A stretch of DNA of 42,958 nucleotides from a virus. Shown here one piece after another: positions 12,682 through 21,500 of this stretch. Position 1 is the stretch's first letter. Each line of letters begins with the position of its first letter. The translations under genes were made by a program, and so were the position numbers. The DNA lies in IMG/VR virus record IMGVR_UViG_3300044858_003438, positions 1 through 42,958 of that record; one strand, written 5' to 3'. The notes under the pieces are model-generated. The model saw only the letters and a program-made list of their open reading frames with translations, was not told the DNA's origin and made no database searches.

Positions 12682-13104
12682 ATGAAAGAGAAGAAAAAGA
12701 CTCAGAAAGAGATACTGCTAGAGAATGCAGAGGAAGTTATTGAGATGATTGAAGATGATTTTAGCTATAGAGCGATTGCGAAGAAATTTGCTGTTGATTT
12801 GAGCGTTGTGAATGATTTTGTCAATAACTCTCAACATTCCGCGCGCGCGCGTGAAGCATTATTAAATAGTGCTGACAGAGCATTTGATAAAGCAGAAGAA
12901 GCGATACTTGATATTGATGATTCTGCAACTCAAGCAGCAGTTGCAAGACAAAGAGAGCTAGCGCATCACTACAGACGCAAAGCAGCAGTTAAGAATAAGA
13001 ACAAATTCAGCGAATCTCACAGAATTCAAGCAGAAGTAAAAGACACAAGCTCAACGGGCTCTTGGCTCGGTGAAGTATTAAGTGAAATTGACAAGAACAA
13101 ATGA
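12682..13104 (+). CDS. terS: Terminase small subunit
   Basis: 140 residues placed upstream of the large subunit. N-terminal HTH-like region (YRAIAKKFAVDLSVVNDFV), then RAREALLNSADRAFDKAEEAILDI and RQRELAHHYRRKAAVKNKNKFSE, a pattern typical of TerS oligomerisation and terminase-binding regions (ARA...A...EI...R...KW...K..P..Y/F). It recognises phage DNA and directs TerL to start packaging. It follows AAGGAAG. Confidence 0.75.
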   Translation: MKEKKKTQKEILLENAEEVIEMIEDDFSYRAIAKKFAVDLSVVNDFVNNSQHSARAREALLNSADRAFDKAEEAILDIDDSATQAAVARQRELAHHYRRKAAVKNKNKFSESHRIQAEVKDTSSTGSWLGEVLSEIDKNK

Positions 13105-13274
13105 AAAATAAAATACTCGCAGCACTACTGAAACAATCGCTAACAAGCTCAGAGCTGAAAGAACTACTTAATATCAAATTGACAGAACTATCAAAAGCAC
13201 TGCAAGAGATGTTAAATGATAATCAGATTGAAATCGACTCAGATAAAAAATACTCGATAATTGTGAAGAAATGA
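13101..13274 (+). CDS. Small winged-helix-like protein
   Basis: 57 residues: MKNKILAALLKQSLTSSELK followed by LLNIKLTELSKALQEMLNDN and QIEIDSDKKYSIIVKK. The helix-turn-helix plus hairpin order matches a minimal winged helix that senses or binds DNA. Four-base overlap with terS and with the following gene places it inside the terminase cassette. A packaging or regulatory cofactor is possible, but not shown. Confidence 0.6.
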   Translation: MKNKILAALLKQSLTSSELKELLNIKLTELSKALQEMLNDNQIEIDSDKKYSIIVKK

Positions 13275-13396
13275 AAAAAGCATTTTTTTTACTCTTTTTT
13301 TTAGCTTCACAAGCTCATGCACAGGCAACTTGCAGAATTATCTACGTGTGTCAGAATGTAACTCAGAATTGTCAATACATTACTGTTTGTGAATAA
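13271..13396 (+). CDS. Small Cys-rich exported peptide
   Basis: 41 residues: signal peptide MKKAFFLLFFLASQAHA with an AHA-QA cleavage site, leaving a mature peptide of about 24 residues with four Cys (CRIIYVCQNVTQNCQYITVC). The even Cys count and periplasmic export suggest two disulfides. ATGA coupling upstream and an 8-base overlap with the terL start (its TAA lies inside the GTG-AAT-AAT start) fix it in the operon. An envelope-acting function such as exclusion of other phages is a guess. Confidence 0.65.
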   Translation: MKKAFFLLFFLASQAHAQATCRIIYVCQNVTQNCQYITVCE

Positions 13397-14927
13397 TATA
13401 GATCACGAGAAGAAGAGAAAACTAGCAGAACTCTTAAGTAACAAGGCTTGGCGCATGTCTAATCTTTATTACTGCAAAGATGAAAACGGTAAAGAGTTCA
13501 AGTTCATCTGCAACGAAGCACAACAAGAGCTAATTCAAGAAACACACCCGTTGAATATCATCTTGAAAGCCCGTCAAATGGGTATTACTACGTTCTATTG
13601 CATCAACTTTCTTGATGATTGCCTCTTTAACTCAAACATCACGGCCGTCTTAATTGGTGATGACTTAGAAGATGCGAAGAAACTACTAAGAGACAAAGTG
13701 AAATATGCTTACGATCGCCTGCCGCTTGAGATAAAAGAACACAGAAAACTAATCACTGACAGCACTGAAATCATGCGCTTTAGCAATGGATCGTCTTATT
13801 CAGTCACAACGTCAGCGCGTTCTGGAACAGTCCAAAGATTACACATCACAGAGTTTGGCAAGATATGTCGTAAGAGTCCGGATAAAGCTGAGGAGATAAT
13901 GTCGGGTTCTCTAAACACAGTACACCAAGGTCAGCAGATAGTTATTGAATCAACAGCACAGGGAGCAAGTGGACATTTCTTTGACTTATGCCAAGTGGCA
14001 GAAAGAAAGTGGAGAATGAAAGAAGAGCTTACGCCGCTTGACTGGAAGTTTCATTTCTTCGGCTGGTGGAAAGATAAAAAGTATCAGATGAGCGCTGATT
14101 ATACTTTTAACACCAAGCAAGCTGATTACTTTGCTGAGCTAGAGAACGAAGGGATTTATTTAACGAGACAACAACAAACTTGGTATTGCAAAAAAGAAGA
14201 AACTCAGGGCGACTTAATGAAGCAAGAATTCCCAAGCAATAGTAAAGAAGCGTTTGAAAAAGCTATTATTGGAGCTTATTATGCAAAAGAATTGATTAAA
14301 GCAGAGAAAGATGGAAAAATTGGGAGAGTAAGCGTTGACGGTTCTTTGCCTGTTCATACCGCTTGGGATATAGGACTTGATGACTTTACAGCGATTTGGT
14401 TTTTTCAGAAAAAGGGCTTTGATTACATGTTGGTAGATTATTACGAATGGACTGATGAGCCGCTGCCCTTTTATCTGAAAATGTTAAAAGAAAAGAACTA
14501 CAATTATGGCAATCATTTCTTACCGCATGACATAACCAAAAGAGCATACCACGATGGCCAAAACGGCTTAAACACAGCAAAGGAATTTGGGTTTAAATTC
14601 ACTAGAATTGAGCGCACAAATGATCTAATCGGAGATATCAACAATGTCAGAATGTTTTTCCCTCGTTGTTGGTTTGATGCAAAAAAATGTGAACTGGGCT
14701 TAACAAGACTGAGAGGATATAAAAAGAAATTCATAGAAAGCATCGGAGCGTTTGGCGATACCCCTGCTAAAGGTGTAGAGAATCACTGCGCAGATGCCTT
14801 TAGAACGATGGTTGCATCAAAAGGAAGACTTGAACAAGAAGCGCAAAACATGAATGGCTTTGTTGACGACTGGGCTTATGAAGAGTTTCTGAATGCGAGT
14901 AATCGTAATGCTATTACTGGATATTAA
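13389..14927 (+). CDS. terL: Terminase large subunit
   Basis: 512 residues from a GTG start. ATPase domain: Walker A variant KARQMGITT at 60-68, Walker B LHITEFG at 151-157 with E155 as catalytic acid, and motif III VIESTAQG at about 185-192. Nuclease domain (RNase H fold): first acid in HTAWDIGLDD near 330, last acid in HCADAFR near 479. TerL cuts concatemeric DNA and pumps it into the prohead through the portal. Length and motif order are normal. The start lies within the end of the small exported-peptide gene. Confidence 0.95.
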   Translation: MNNIDHEKKRKLAELLSNKAWRMSNLYYCKDENGKEFKFICNEAQQELIQETHPLNIILKARQMGITTFYCINFLDDCLFNSNITAVLIGDDLEDAKKLLRDKVKYAYDRLPLEIKEHRKLITDSTEIMRFSNGSSYSVTTSARSGTVQRLHITEFGKICRKSPDKAEEIMSGSLNTVHQGQQIVIESTAQGASGHFFDLCQVAERKWRMKEELTPLDWKFHFFGWWKDKKYQMSADYTFNTKQADYFAELENEGIYLTRQQQTWYCKKEETQGDLMKQEFPSNSKEAFEKAIIGAYYAKELIKAEKDGKIGRVSVDGSLPVHTAWDIGLDDFTAIWFFQKKGFDYMLVDYYEWTDEPLPFYLKMLKEKNYNYGNHFLPHDITKRAYHDGQNGLNTAKEFGFKFTRIERTNDLIGDINNVRMFFPRCWFDAKKCELGLTRLRGYKKKFIESIGAFGDTPAKGVENHCADAFRTMVASKGRLEQEAQNMNGFVDDWAYEEFLNASNRNAITGY

Positions 14928-14942
14928 CTAAATTTTGAGAAA

Positions 14943-15440
14943 ATGAAAATAAGAAAAGAAACTAGAGATTATTTCCGATCCGCAAACTCCTTGCCGGCTT
15001 TAATGATGTTGAGGAATTTTGAAAGAGATAAAAGATTTTCTTTCACCGAGGTTAAGAAGATTTGTTTATTTCTTCGCGAATATCAAAGAGTCAAAGATTT
15101 AAAACGTGATTCTAGTGATGGATGCGTTACCGTTACGAAGACTGGTTCGCTGTCATGCGATATGCAGCACGTGAAATATGCGTACTTTGTGTCGACGACT
15201 TTTCGGGAGTGTTCAGATATTTTAGGAGAAATCGGGTCTTTCATGGTTGGCGTAAAAAGAGTTGAACCGTTAGAAATAGACTACTCGGGAGAAGCTAATT
15301 CCGTTAAGGATATTTCTTTGTTAATTTATCATTCGTTTTTGGATTTTTCACTAAAAGCTGATTCAATAAAGATGAAGCACTGTATTGTTAACAGTTCTTA
15401 CCACAACAAGAAGTTAAATTTAACATTCAGGTGCGAGTAA
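14943..15440 (+). CDS. Hypothetical protein between terL and portal
   Basis: 165 residues, four or more Cys, mixed helix and strand, no recognised motif. The leader TTTTGAGAAA resembles the TTGAG leaders of several other late genes. A candidate promoter follows it, so it may be an added gene with its own expression (moron). Function unknown. Confidence 0.65.
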   Translation: MKIRKETRDYFRSANSLPALMMLRNFERDKRFSFTEVKKICLFLREYQRVKDLKRDSSDGCVTVTKTGSLSCDMQHVKYAYFVSTTFRECSDILGEIGSFMVGVKRVEPLEIDYSGEANSVKDISLLIYHSFLDFSLKADSIKMKHCIVNSSYHNKKLNLTFRCE

Positions 15441-15472
15441 CAGAAATTCAATAACGGGGTATTAAAAAACAC

Positions 15473-15501
15473 TTGACACTTATTTCTTAATGAGCAAATA
15501 T
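15473..15501 (+). promoter_or_regulatory. Candidate promoter ahead of the portal gene
   Basis: TTGACA (15473-15478) with AAATAT 17 bases later (15496-15501); the second box is weak. It is placed in the only sizeable gap of the head region, and the portal start follows a TTGAGTAA leader. Similar TTGA(C/T) plus GAGTAAATG arrangements occur at about 24569 and 33365. Confidence 0.35.
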
Positions 15502-15518
15502 CCTTTTATCTTGAGTAA

Positions 15519-17720
15519 ATGTATCGAAAAAATAGAACGCAAATAGCTTTGCTTACTCAAGACGCTGCACAATATTTAGACTTCCAAACTATCCTAGGCA
15601 CAGACAATCTTGCCGAGATCTTGTCTGAAGAGATGCGCACTTCCGTTGCTGGCAAAGTTACTACTCGATACAACACCGATTTACAATCAAGAAGTGAAAA
15701 ACAGAAGCAGCTTCAAGAAATCATAAAATATGTTCTTTCTCAATCAGAGAAACGCTCCTTTCCTTTTGAGGGTGCTTCAAATGTTATCTTTCCTTTAATT
15801 TCAACCGCTTGTGTTGAATTTGCCGCCAAATGCTATCCTGAAATCTTCAAAGACGGCAACATCGTAAAAGCCAAAGTTATTGGAAACGATGATGGTGAAG
15901 TGATGAAAGATGCTGAAGGCAATGAGATGCGTAATGAAGACGGCTCGATTGCTATCCTAGATGAAACAGGACTTCCAGCGATTCAGAACGTAGGTGCTAA
16001 ACTTAAACGCGGCCAAAGAGTTGCAACCGTAATGAATTATCAGCTGAACGAAGAGATCGAAGGCTTTGAACAGGATATGGATGCCTTGTTCAATGCTCTT
16101 GGTGCTTTGGGAACGATGTTTAAAAAAGATTACTACGACTCAAATGGCTATAGAATTTGCTCTGATTTAGTTTATCCAGATAAGTTAATCATTAACGATT
16201 TTGCCCCTTCTTTTAAGGCTCCTGTAACTCATGTAATCGAGAAATACCCACAAGATGTTGTTTCCTCGATTCGTTCTGGTGATTACATTGATTTCGATTT
16301 TGATCCTGAAGCCCAAGACTCAGCGGCGTTTGATAATTCTTTAGATGAAAATGACGATAAGAAAACAGGTGACGAAGCGTCTGCTGGCTTAGTTATCTTT
16401 TTAGAACAACACACTTGGATTGACTTAGACAATGACGGCTACGCTGAACCATACATTGCAGTAGTGCATAAAGCGTCTGGTAAGCTCGTTAAGTTAGTTA
16501 AAAGATTCCACGAAAAGGATGTTAAGAGAAACAAGAAAGGCCAAATCCAGTGCATCGAAGCAATCAACTTCTTTGTTAAATACGTTTTCATTCCTTCACC
16601 GGATGGTTCGTTTTATGGAACTGGTCTAGGTCATTTGCTGTTTAACATCAACTCGTCAATCAACAGCTCAATCAACCAATTAACAGACGCTGGAACATTA
16701 CAAAACACAGGCGGTGGCTTTATTTCTAAAGCTCTGAATATGTCTGGTGGTATGAAGCCTTTCCGCCCTGCTGAGTGGAAAATGGTTGATTCGTTCGGTG
16801 GAAATATTCGCGATGCAATAGTCCCGCTTCCAGTTCCAGAACCTTCACAGACTCTTTTTGTTTTGATGCAATTCTTGGTAAGCGCAGGAAAGGAACTAGG
16901 TTCTTTAAGAGATGTTCTGACTGGTGAGAACGCAGGAAATATCGCAGCCACGACTTACATGGGAATGGCTGAACAAGGGCAGAAGCAGTTCAAATCTGTC
17001 TTCATGAGAATCTACAATTCTCTAAAACAAGAGATTAAGATTTTCTACAATCTAAACGCCGAATATCTCACTCAAAAGAAATATGCTGAGATCCTAGACA
17101 TTAAGCTATTTGAAAGCCCAAGCGTAAAAGAAGACTTCTCTCTAAAAGGTTACGACATTGTTCCGGTAGCTAATCCTGAGAATGTAATCTCGATGCAGAA
17201 GTTCGCGAAGGCTCAGTTCTTGATGGGCTTTATCAATTCTCCTTACGTTGATCAATTCCTACTTCACAGAACAGTCTTTGAAACTGCCGGTATTGAAAAC
17301 TTTGACAAATTCATCATTCAACCTCAACCACAACCTGATCCTGAGATTGAGAAGGTTATGGCCCAAGAAGAAACTAAACGCCTCAAAATACAGTCTGATG
17401 CTCAAATAGAAGTTACTAAATTAGAGCTAGAGCAAATCAGGCTTCAAAAAGAAGCTGCTAAGGCCGATTCTGAGGTATTAGTGAATTATGCCCAAGCAGG
17501 TAAGTTAGTGAAAGATACCGAAATGGCAGAAACAAAAGAAAAACTAGACGTTCTGGATAATATAATTGACGCAGAATCAAGACAGAACGAAATGCAAGAC
17601 CGCAAAGAAGACAGAAGACTTAGAGCGGCAGTAGAACTAGCAAAGCTAGAAAAGAATCAGCAAGTCCAAGTCCCTACAAACTTAAATACTGAGGAGAATG
17701 AGACCTCTGCTGATACCTAA
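15519..17720 (+). CDS. Portal protein
   Basis: 733 residues. N-terminal RSFPFEGASNVIFPLISTACVEFAAKCYPEIF is typical of the large portal family of short-tailed phages (xxPFxGASNVxxPLI). A central segment has WIDLDNDGYAEPYIAVVHKASGKLVKLVKRF, followed by YGTGLGHLLFNINSSINSSINQL, the stem and clip region. The C-terminal ~120 residues are a long charged helix. The dodecamer sits at one capsid vertex, guides DNA entry with TerL and nucleates assembly with the scaffold encoded downstream. Confidence 0.93.
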   Translation: MYRKNRTQIALLTQDAAQYLDFQTILGTDNLAEILSEEMRTSVAGKVTTRYNTDLQSRSEKQKQLQEIIKYVLSQSEKRSFPFEGASNVIFPLISTACVEFAAKCYPEIFKDGNIVKAKVIGNDDGEVMKDAEGNEMRNEDGSIAILDETGLPAIQNVGAKLKRGQRVATVMNYQLNEEIEGFEQDMDALFNALGALGTMFKKDYYDSNGYRICSDLVYPDKLIINDFAPSFKAPVTHVIEKYPQDVVSSIRSGDYIDFDFDPEAQDSAAFDNSLDENDDKKTGDEASAGLVIFLEQHTWIDLDNDGYAEPYIAVVHKASGKLVKLVKRFHEKDVKRNKKGQIQCIEAINFFVKYVFIPSPDGSFYGTGLGHLLFNINSSINSSINQLTDAGTLQNTGGGFISKALNMSGGMKPFRPAEWKMVDSFGGNIRDAIVPLPVPEPSQTLFVLMQFLVSAGKELGSLRDVLTGENAGNIAATTYMGMAEQGQKQFKSVFMRIYNSLKQEIKIFYNLNAEYLTQKKYAEILDIKLFESPSVKEDFSLKGYDIVPVANPENVISMQKFAKAQFLMGFINSPYVDQFLLHRTVFETAGIENFDKFIIQPQPQPDPEIEKVMAQEETKRLKIQSDAQIEVTKLELEQIRLQKEAAKADSEVLVNYAQAGKLVKDTEMAETKEKLDVLDNIIDAESRQNEMQDRKEDRRLRAAVELAKLEKNQQVQVPTNLNTEENETSADT

Positions 17721-17742
17721 TATTAACAAATTTGAGTAATCT

Positions 17743-18015
17743 ATGAGTCAAATAGAAATGAAAGAGTTAAAGGATTGGTTAAACGATCCAACGGCACTAA
17801 AGTTTAAGAAAATTTTATTAAATTCTCGAAAAGATATCTTGGAAAGAATCGCTCGTGATTACATGAGCAGGGATTATGAATTTCAAAAAGATCTAATTCT
17901 TACCAAGATTGGTCATTGTGAACAATTGCACGTAATCTCTAGTTGGTTCGGAAATTCCAAAGAAGAAGATCTTGAGAATTTGATAAAACTTTTTTTAGGA
18001 GGTGAGAATGCTTAA
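17743..18015 (+). CDS. Hypothetical protein, 90 residues
   Basis: Helical protein MSQIEMKELKDWLNDPTALK ... FKKILLNSRKDILERIARDY. Its end overlaps the GroES-like gene start by eight bases and supplies its AGGAGG. Such short helical proteins between portal and scaffold are often head-assembly helpers, but no family is recognised. Confidence 0.7.
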   Translation: MSQIEMKELKDWLNDPTALKFKKILLNSRKDILERIARDYMSRDYEFQKDLILTKIGHCEQLHVISSWFGNSKEEDLENLIKLFLGGENA

Positions 18016-18352
18016 TACCTCCGGATATAAAGTGCCTGAGTTTAGAATTTTGATCTTACCCGATGAATTGGGAGAAACCACTAAAGGCGGTATTATTATT
18101 CCTGACACAATAAAAGATGAGCTGCAAGGGGCTAAAACACTTGCCACGATTATTGATATTGGAGAAAAGGCCTTTGACCAAGGAACCGAAAGAGAATGGA
18201 AAGAAAAGCCTAAAGTAGGCGACAAGGTTCTAATCCCTTCTTATGAGGGTTACCGGTTAAGTAAAGACCAAACCAAAGATGGCAGAGAATACAGAATTAT
18301 TCTCGACCGTCATATCTTAGCAATTCAAACAAGTGAGGAAATATGCCAGTAA
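18008..18352 (+). CDS. GroES-like co-chaperonin
   Basis: 114 residues from the ATG placed six bases after AGGAGG (an in-frame GTG two codons earlier overlaps that site). Features of the 10-kDa chaperonin: RILILPDELGETTKGGIIIPDT including the mobile loop, a central ATIIDIGE strand and KVGDKVLIPSYEG. It would form a lid on host GroEL and help fold capsid protein, as phage T4 gp31 does. The location between portal and scaffold matches that role. Slightly longer than bacterial GroES. Confidence 0.9.
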   Translation: MLNTSGYKVPEFRILILPDELGETTKGGIIIPDTIKDELQGAKTLATIIDIGEKAFDQGTEREWKEKPKVGDKVLIPSYEGYRLSKDQTKDGREYRIILDRHILAIQTSEEICQ

Positions 18353-19347
18353 TTGACCGTTCAGAAGAAATCGATATTGATATTGGAGTTCCTACTGAGA
18401 AACAAGAAATCCAGCAAGAAGAGAAAAAGATCCCTGCCAATCCTATCTTTGAGGATATGGAAGAGGAGGAAGTTTTAGAAGATTCAGAAGAAGAGCTAGA
18501 AGTTCCTGAAGATTTTAAGATAAAATTTAAGTCAGAAAAAGAAGAAAGATATTATGCTTCTTTAACTGATGAAGAAAAAGAGGCCTGGAAAGGAGGCTGG
18601 AGAGGCAAATTGTTTAAAGGTTTCTATAAAGATGGAACCCCAAAACCATACAAAACAGCCGCAGAGTTTCTTCAATTTCAAAAGAATCACACTCCTGTCC
18701 TTAACGAAAGAAACAGAAAACTAGCTGCCGAGAAAACCGCCCTAGAGAAAAAGGTCGAGGAAATGCAGAGACAGATGAACGTCATGCTTAACGTTCAGAA
18801 ACTCGCATATGAAGAAAAAACTCAGAGCCGCTTTCAATCCTTAGATGAAGCTGAAGAAGCTGCAATCTTAGAAGGAGACGTTGCTAAGGTTCGAGCTATC
18901 CAGAAACAACGTCTAGAGCTAGAGAAGAACAAAGTTTCTTTTGAGGAGCCTCAAGTTGAAGAACCTAAAAAAGAAATAAATCCGGGAGACAAGGAAGTCT
19001 TTGACGAATGGGCGCCAGACAACACTTGGTTTTACGAAAGCGCTCCGATGAGAGGATATGCAGAAACCTATTTTGCTACCCTATCAGAACGCATTCCTCT
19101 TCGTGAGAGACTAGAAATGGTTACTGAAGAGATCCAATCAAGGTTTAGTGATAAACTGGGAATCTCTAAAGCTCCTAGAGTCGAATCTGGCCAAAGAGGT
19201 GTGCAAGTAGGTAAAAGGCAATATTCCTACAACGACTTGCCTGCCGATGTTCGCAAAGCGTGTGATTTTATGGCTAAAAAGCACAGATTCACTAAAGAAC
19301 AAGTAACTAAAATGCAGCAAGAAGCTGTAAAAGAATATTTTAATTAA
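18343..19347 (+). CDS. Scaffolding protein
   Basis: 334 residues, acidic N-terminal third (runs of Glu), a central coiled coil (about 115-165: LNERNRKLAAEKTALEKKVE...), and a basic C-terminal end (VGKRQYSYNDLPADVRKACD...) as expected to bind capsid protein. This composition and the place between portal and capsid genes define phage scaffolds, which build the prohead and leave before DNA fills it. Ten-base overlap with the chaperonin gene. Confidence 0.82.
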   Translation: MPVIDRSEEIDIDIGVPTEKQEIQQEEKKIPANPIFEDMEEEEVLEDSEEELEVPEDFKIKFKSEKEERYYASLTDEEKEAWKGGWRGKLFKGFYKDGTPKPYKTAAEFLQFQKNHTPVLNERNRKLAAEKTALEKKVEEMQRQMNVMLNVQKLAYEEKTQSRFQSLDEAEEAAILEGDVAKVRAIQKQRLELEKNKVSFEEPQVEEPKKEINPGDKEVFDEWAPDNTWFYESAPMRGYAETYFATLSERIPLRERLEMVTEEIQSRFSDKLGISKAPRVESGQRGVQVGKRQYSYNDLPADVRKACDFMAKKHRFTKEQVTKMQQEAVKEYFN

Positions 19348-19358
19348 TTGAGGTAAAC

Positions 19359-19877
19359 ATGACTAAAGAGATAGAATCAAACAGATTAAATTCAAAAGAC
19401 CACGCGAGAGAAAGATTGGTTAAAACAGACTCAAGAGAGTCGAGACCAGTTAATCGCGATGTTGAAGTTATTAAACTTCCAGATGGAAAAGAGTTTATTA
19501 GAACCCCTCGCACAACTCTGAAAAGATTTGGCGCGATCTCAGACCTGCCTAAAAAACCAGGCTTTGTTCGCAGATGGGTTTCTTCTAATATACCGGGTCG
19601 AGTTCAAGATCTTATCGACTTGGGTTACAAACCAGCCACCGATGAAAACGGCGTTGAAATCGCTCCAATAAGAGGCGGCACAAATAAACAGGGCGAGACG
19701 TTTATGCGTTACGCAATGGAAATTTCTGAGGAAATGCACGCAAAAATTGAGAGAGACAATAAAGCAAGAGCGCAGGTTAAACAGCAAGAAACCCTCGAAA
19801 AAATGAGAGGAGCTGACCTTGGTTCTGGCTCAATGACTTATGTGGGATATGACTCACAAAAATCCGTAACAAAATAA
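19359..19877 (+). CDS. Head-associated protein
   Basis: 172 residues, very basic, with the segment KPGFVRRWVSSNIPGRVQDLIDLGYKPATDENG that is typical of a phage family encoded beside capsid genes (RWVNDxxxRVxxxxxxGYxFV). It may be a minor head or internal protein. Preceded by GAGGTAAAC. Exact role unknown. Confidence 0.65.
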   Translation: MTKEIESNRLNSKDHARERLVKTDSRESRPVNRDVEVIKLPDGKEFIRTPRTTLKRFGAISDLPKKPGFVRRWVSSNIPGRVQDLIDLGYKPATDENGVEIAPIRGGTNKQGETFMRYAMEISEEMHAKIERDNKARAQVKQQETLEKMRGADLGSGSMTYVGYDSQKSVTK

Positions 19878-19890
19878 TTTTTAAATACAT

Positions 19891-20502
19891 ATGGCTAACG
19901 CTGATACTCCTTTTGGTTTAATACCAATTAAGAACTCTCCATTTAACGAGATTCCTAAAAACTACTACTACATTCCATCAAGCTATGCAACTGCATTGTT
20001 TATCGGAGATCCTGTTGTTAAAACCGGAACCTCAAACACTGTAGCTGTTACAACTGCTGGACGTTATTTTAACCCAGGTTCTTTACCTGAAATCAACAAA
20101 GCTACCGCAGGCGATGGCAATGCTATTACTGGCGTTATCATTGGTTTCTTGGCTAACCCAAGCAATTTGAACGTAGCTTACAATCCAGCTTCAACCGAAC
20201 GTATCGCTATCGTTGCTGACAGCCCACTTCAAGAGTTTGAAATTCAAGAAGAGTCTGCTGGTTCTCCTTTAGCTGCGACTTCTGTTGGTTTGAACGCCAA
20301 CGTGGTTTATGCTGAATCTGGTTCGACTGCAACTGGTCTTTCTGGCGCTGAATTGGACACAACTACTCCAGCAACAACCGCTACTTTCCAGCTTAAAATC
20401 CTACGCTTACTTGATGCTCCTGAAAATGCTATTGGTCAACACGCTAAATGGCGCGTTAAAATCAATAACCACACAGAAGCAAACGTAACTGCCGGTATCT
20501 AA
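19891..20502 (+). CDS. Capsid-associated (decoration-like) protein
   Basis: 203 residues. The opening MANADTPFGLIPIKN ... YYIPSSYATALFIGDPVVKTG and the later TGVIIGF belong to a family found directly next to gpT-like capsid genes in short-tailed phages. Beta-rich, Thr/Ala-rich, with no Cys, as expected for an exterior decoration protein. No ribosome site is visible; the leader is AT-rich (TTTTTAAATACAT), as for the capsid gene. Confidence 0.75.
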   Translation: MANADTPFGLIPIKNSPFNEIPKNYYYIPSSYATALFIGDPVVKTGTSNTVAVTTAGRYFNPGSLPEINKATAGDGNAITGVIIGFLANPSNLNVAYNPASTERIAIVADSPLQEFEIQEESAGSPLAATSVGLNANVVYAESGSTATGLSGAELDTTTPATTATFQLKILRLLDAPENAIGQHAKWRVKINNHTEANVTAGI

Positions 20503-20526
20503 TATTAACTTAAAACTAAATAAATA

Positions 20527-21432
20527 ATGTCTGTAATTGTAACAGGTACTATACCTAAATCATTAAAACCGGGAGTAAAAACTTTCTGGGGTTCTTATAC
20601 TGAAGACGACCTTCTTGCCGCTCGACTCGTTAAAATGGAATCAACTGACGAACAGTTTGACGAAGATGTGTTGGTAAGTCCGTTTGGTCTTCTTAACACT
20701 AAAAACGAAGGCGCTGGCGTTGATTACGATTCAATGTCTCAAGGCTACGTAACTAGATACCAACAAAGAACTCGTGCTTTGGGTTATCAAGTTTCTTGGG
20801 AAGCTCGCAAATTCGGTAAATATTTTAACGTTGTTGCTAAAGGTAACGAATACTTGGCTTCTTCTCTTCGTGAGACCAAAGAAGTTGACGTTGCTGCTCT
20901 TTTCAATAACGGTTTTGATTCAAACTACACTTTTGGTGATGGAAAGAAGTTCTTTGCTACTGACCACCCAACTCGTGCAGGTAACTTCTCTAACACTTTA
21001 GCAACTCCACAAGATCTTTGTGAAGAAGCTCTAGAAGAGTTGTGTATCCAAATCAAAGAGACCAACAACGACAGAGGAATTAAGGCCAAAATTAAGCCAG
21101 TTCTTCTTCAAGTTCCATCTGCTTTGATGTTTGAAGCAACTCGTATTCTTGAGTCTCAACTTCGTGTTAACACTGCTAACAACGATTTGAACGCATTGAA
21201 ATACATGGGTCTATTCTCTGAAGGAATTGTGGTCAACCCACACCTAACTTCAGATGATGCTTACTTCATCAAAACTGACGCTCCTGAAGGCGCTAAAATG
21301 ATTACTGCCGTTCAGGGTGAATTCAGTAATGATGGTGCTTTTGAGTCTGGAGACCATAAATACAAAATTATGACTTCATACGCAATTGGTGTTACTGATC
21401 CACGTGGTTACTTCGCTTCTCAAGGCGTTTAA
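20527..21432 (+). CDS. Major capsid protein (Mu gpT-like, HK97 fold)
   Basis: 301 residues. The motif FFATDHPTRAGNFSN, then FEATRILESQLRVNTANNDLNALKYMG and GIVVNPHLTSDDAYFIKTDAPEGAKM match the gpT-like major capsid family closely. It makes up the icosahedral shell. The gene is the most highly expressed late product, yet its leader has no Shine-Dalgarno and is A-rich (AAACTAAATAAATA). A G6/C6 hairpin follows the gene. Codon use is visibly more regular (frequent GCT, ACT, GTT, CGT) than in the early block. Confidence 0.92.
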   Translation: MSVIVTGTIPKSLKPGVKTFWGSYTEDDLLAARLVKMESTDEQFDEDVLVSPFGLLNTKNEGAGVDYDSMSQGYVTRYQQRTRALGYQVSWEARKFGKYFNVVAKGNEYLASSLRETKEVDVAALFNNGFDSNYTFGDGKKFFATDHPTRAGNFSNTLATPQDLCEEALEELCIQIKETNNDRGIKAKIKPVLLQVPSALMFEATRILESQLRVNTANNDLNALKYMGLFSEGIVVNPHLTSDDAYFIKTDAPEGAKMITAVQGEFSNDGAFESGDHKYKIMTSYAIGVTDPRGYFASQGV

Positions 21433-21462
21433 TCCTTTTTAACTGTTGTCCTACTGGGTAAA

Positions 21463-21481
21463 GGGGGGTGAAATTCCCCCC
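21463..21481 (+). terminator. GC hairpin after the capsid gene
   Basis: GGGGGG-TGAAATT-CCCCCC is a perfect six-pair stem with a 7-base loop, extended by an outer GTTGT/ACAAC pairing. The T-run is interrupted (ACAACTAAATTTTATATTT), so it may act as a leaky terminator or as a 3'-end stabiliser of capsid mRNA. It also lies before the next gene's start at 21501. Confidence 0.6.
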
Positions 21482-21500
21482 ACAACTAAATTTTATATTT

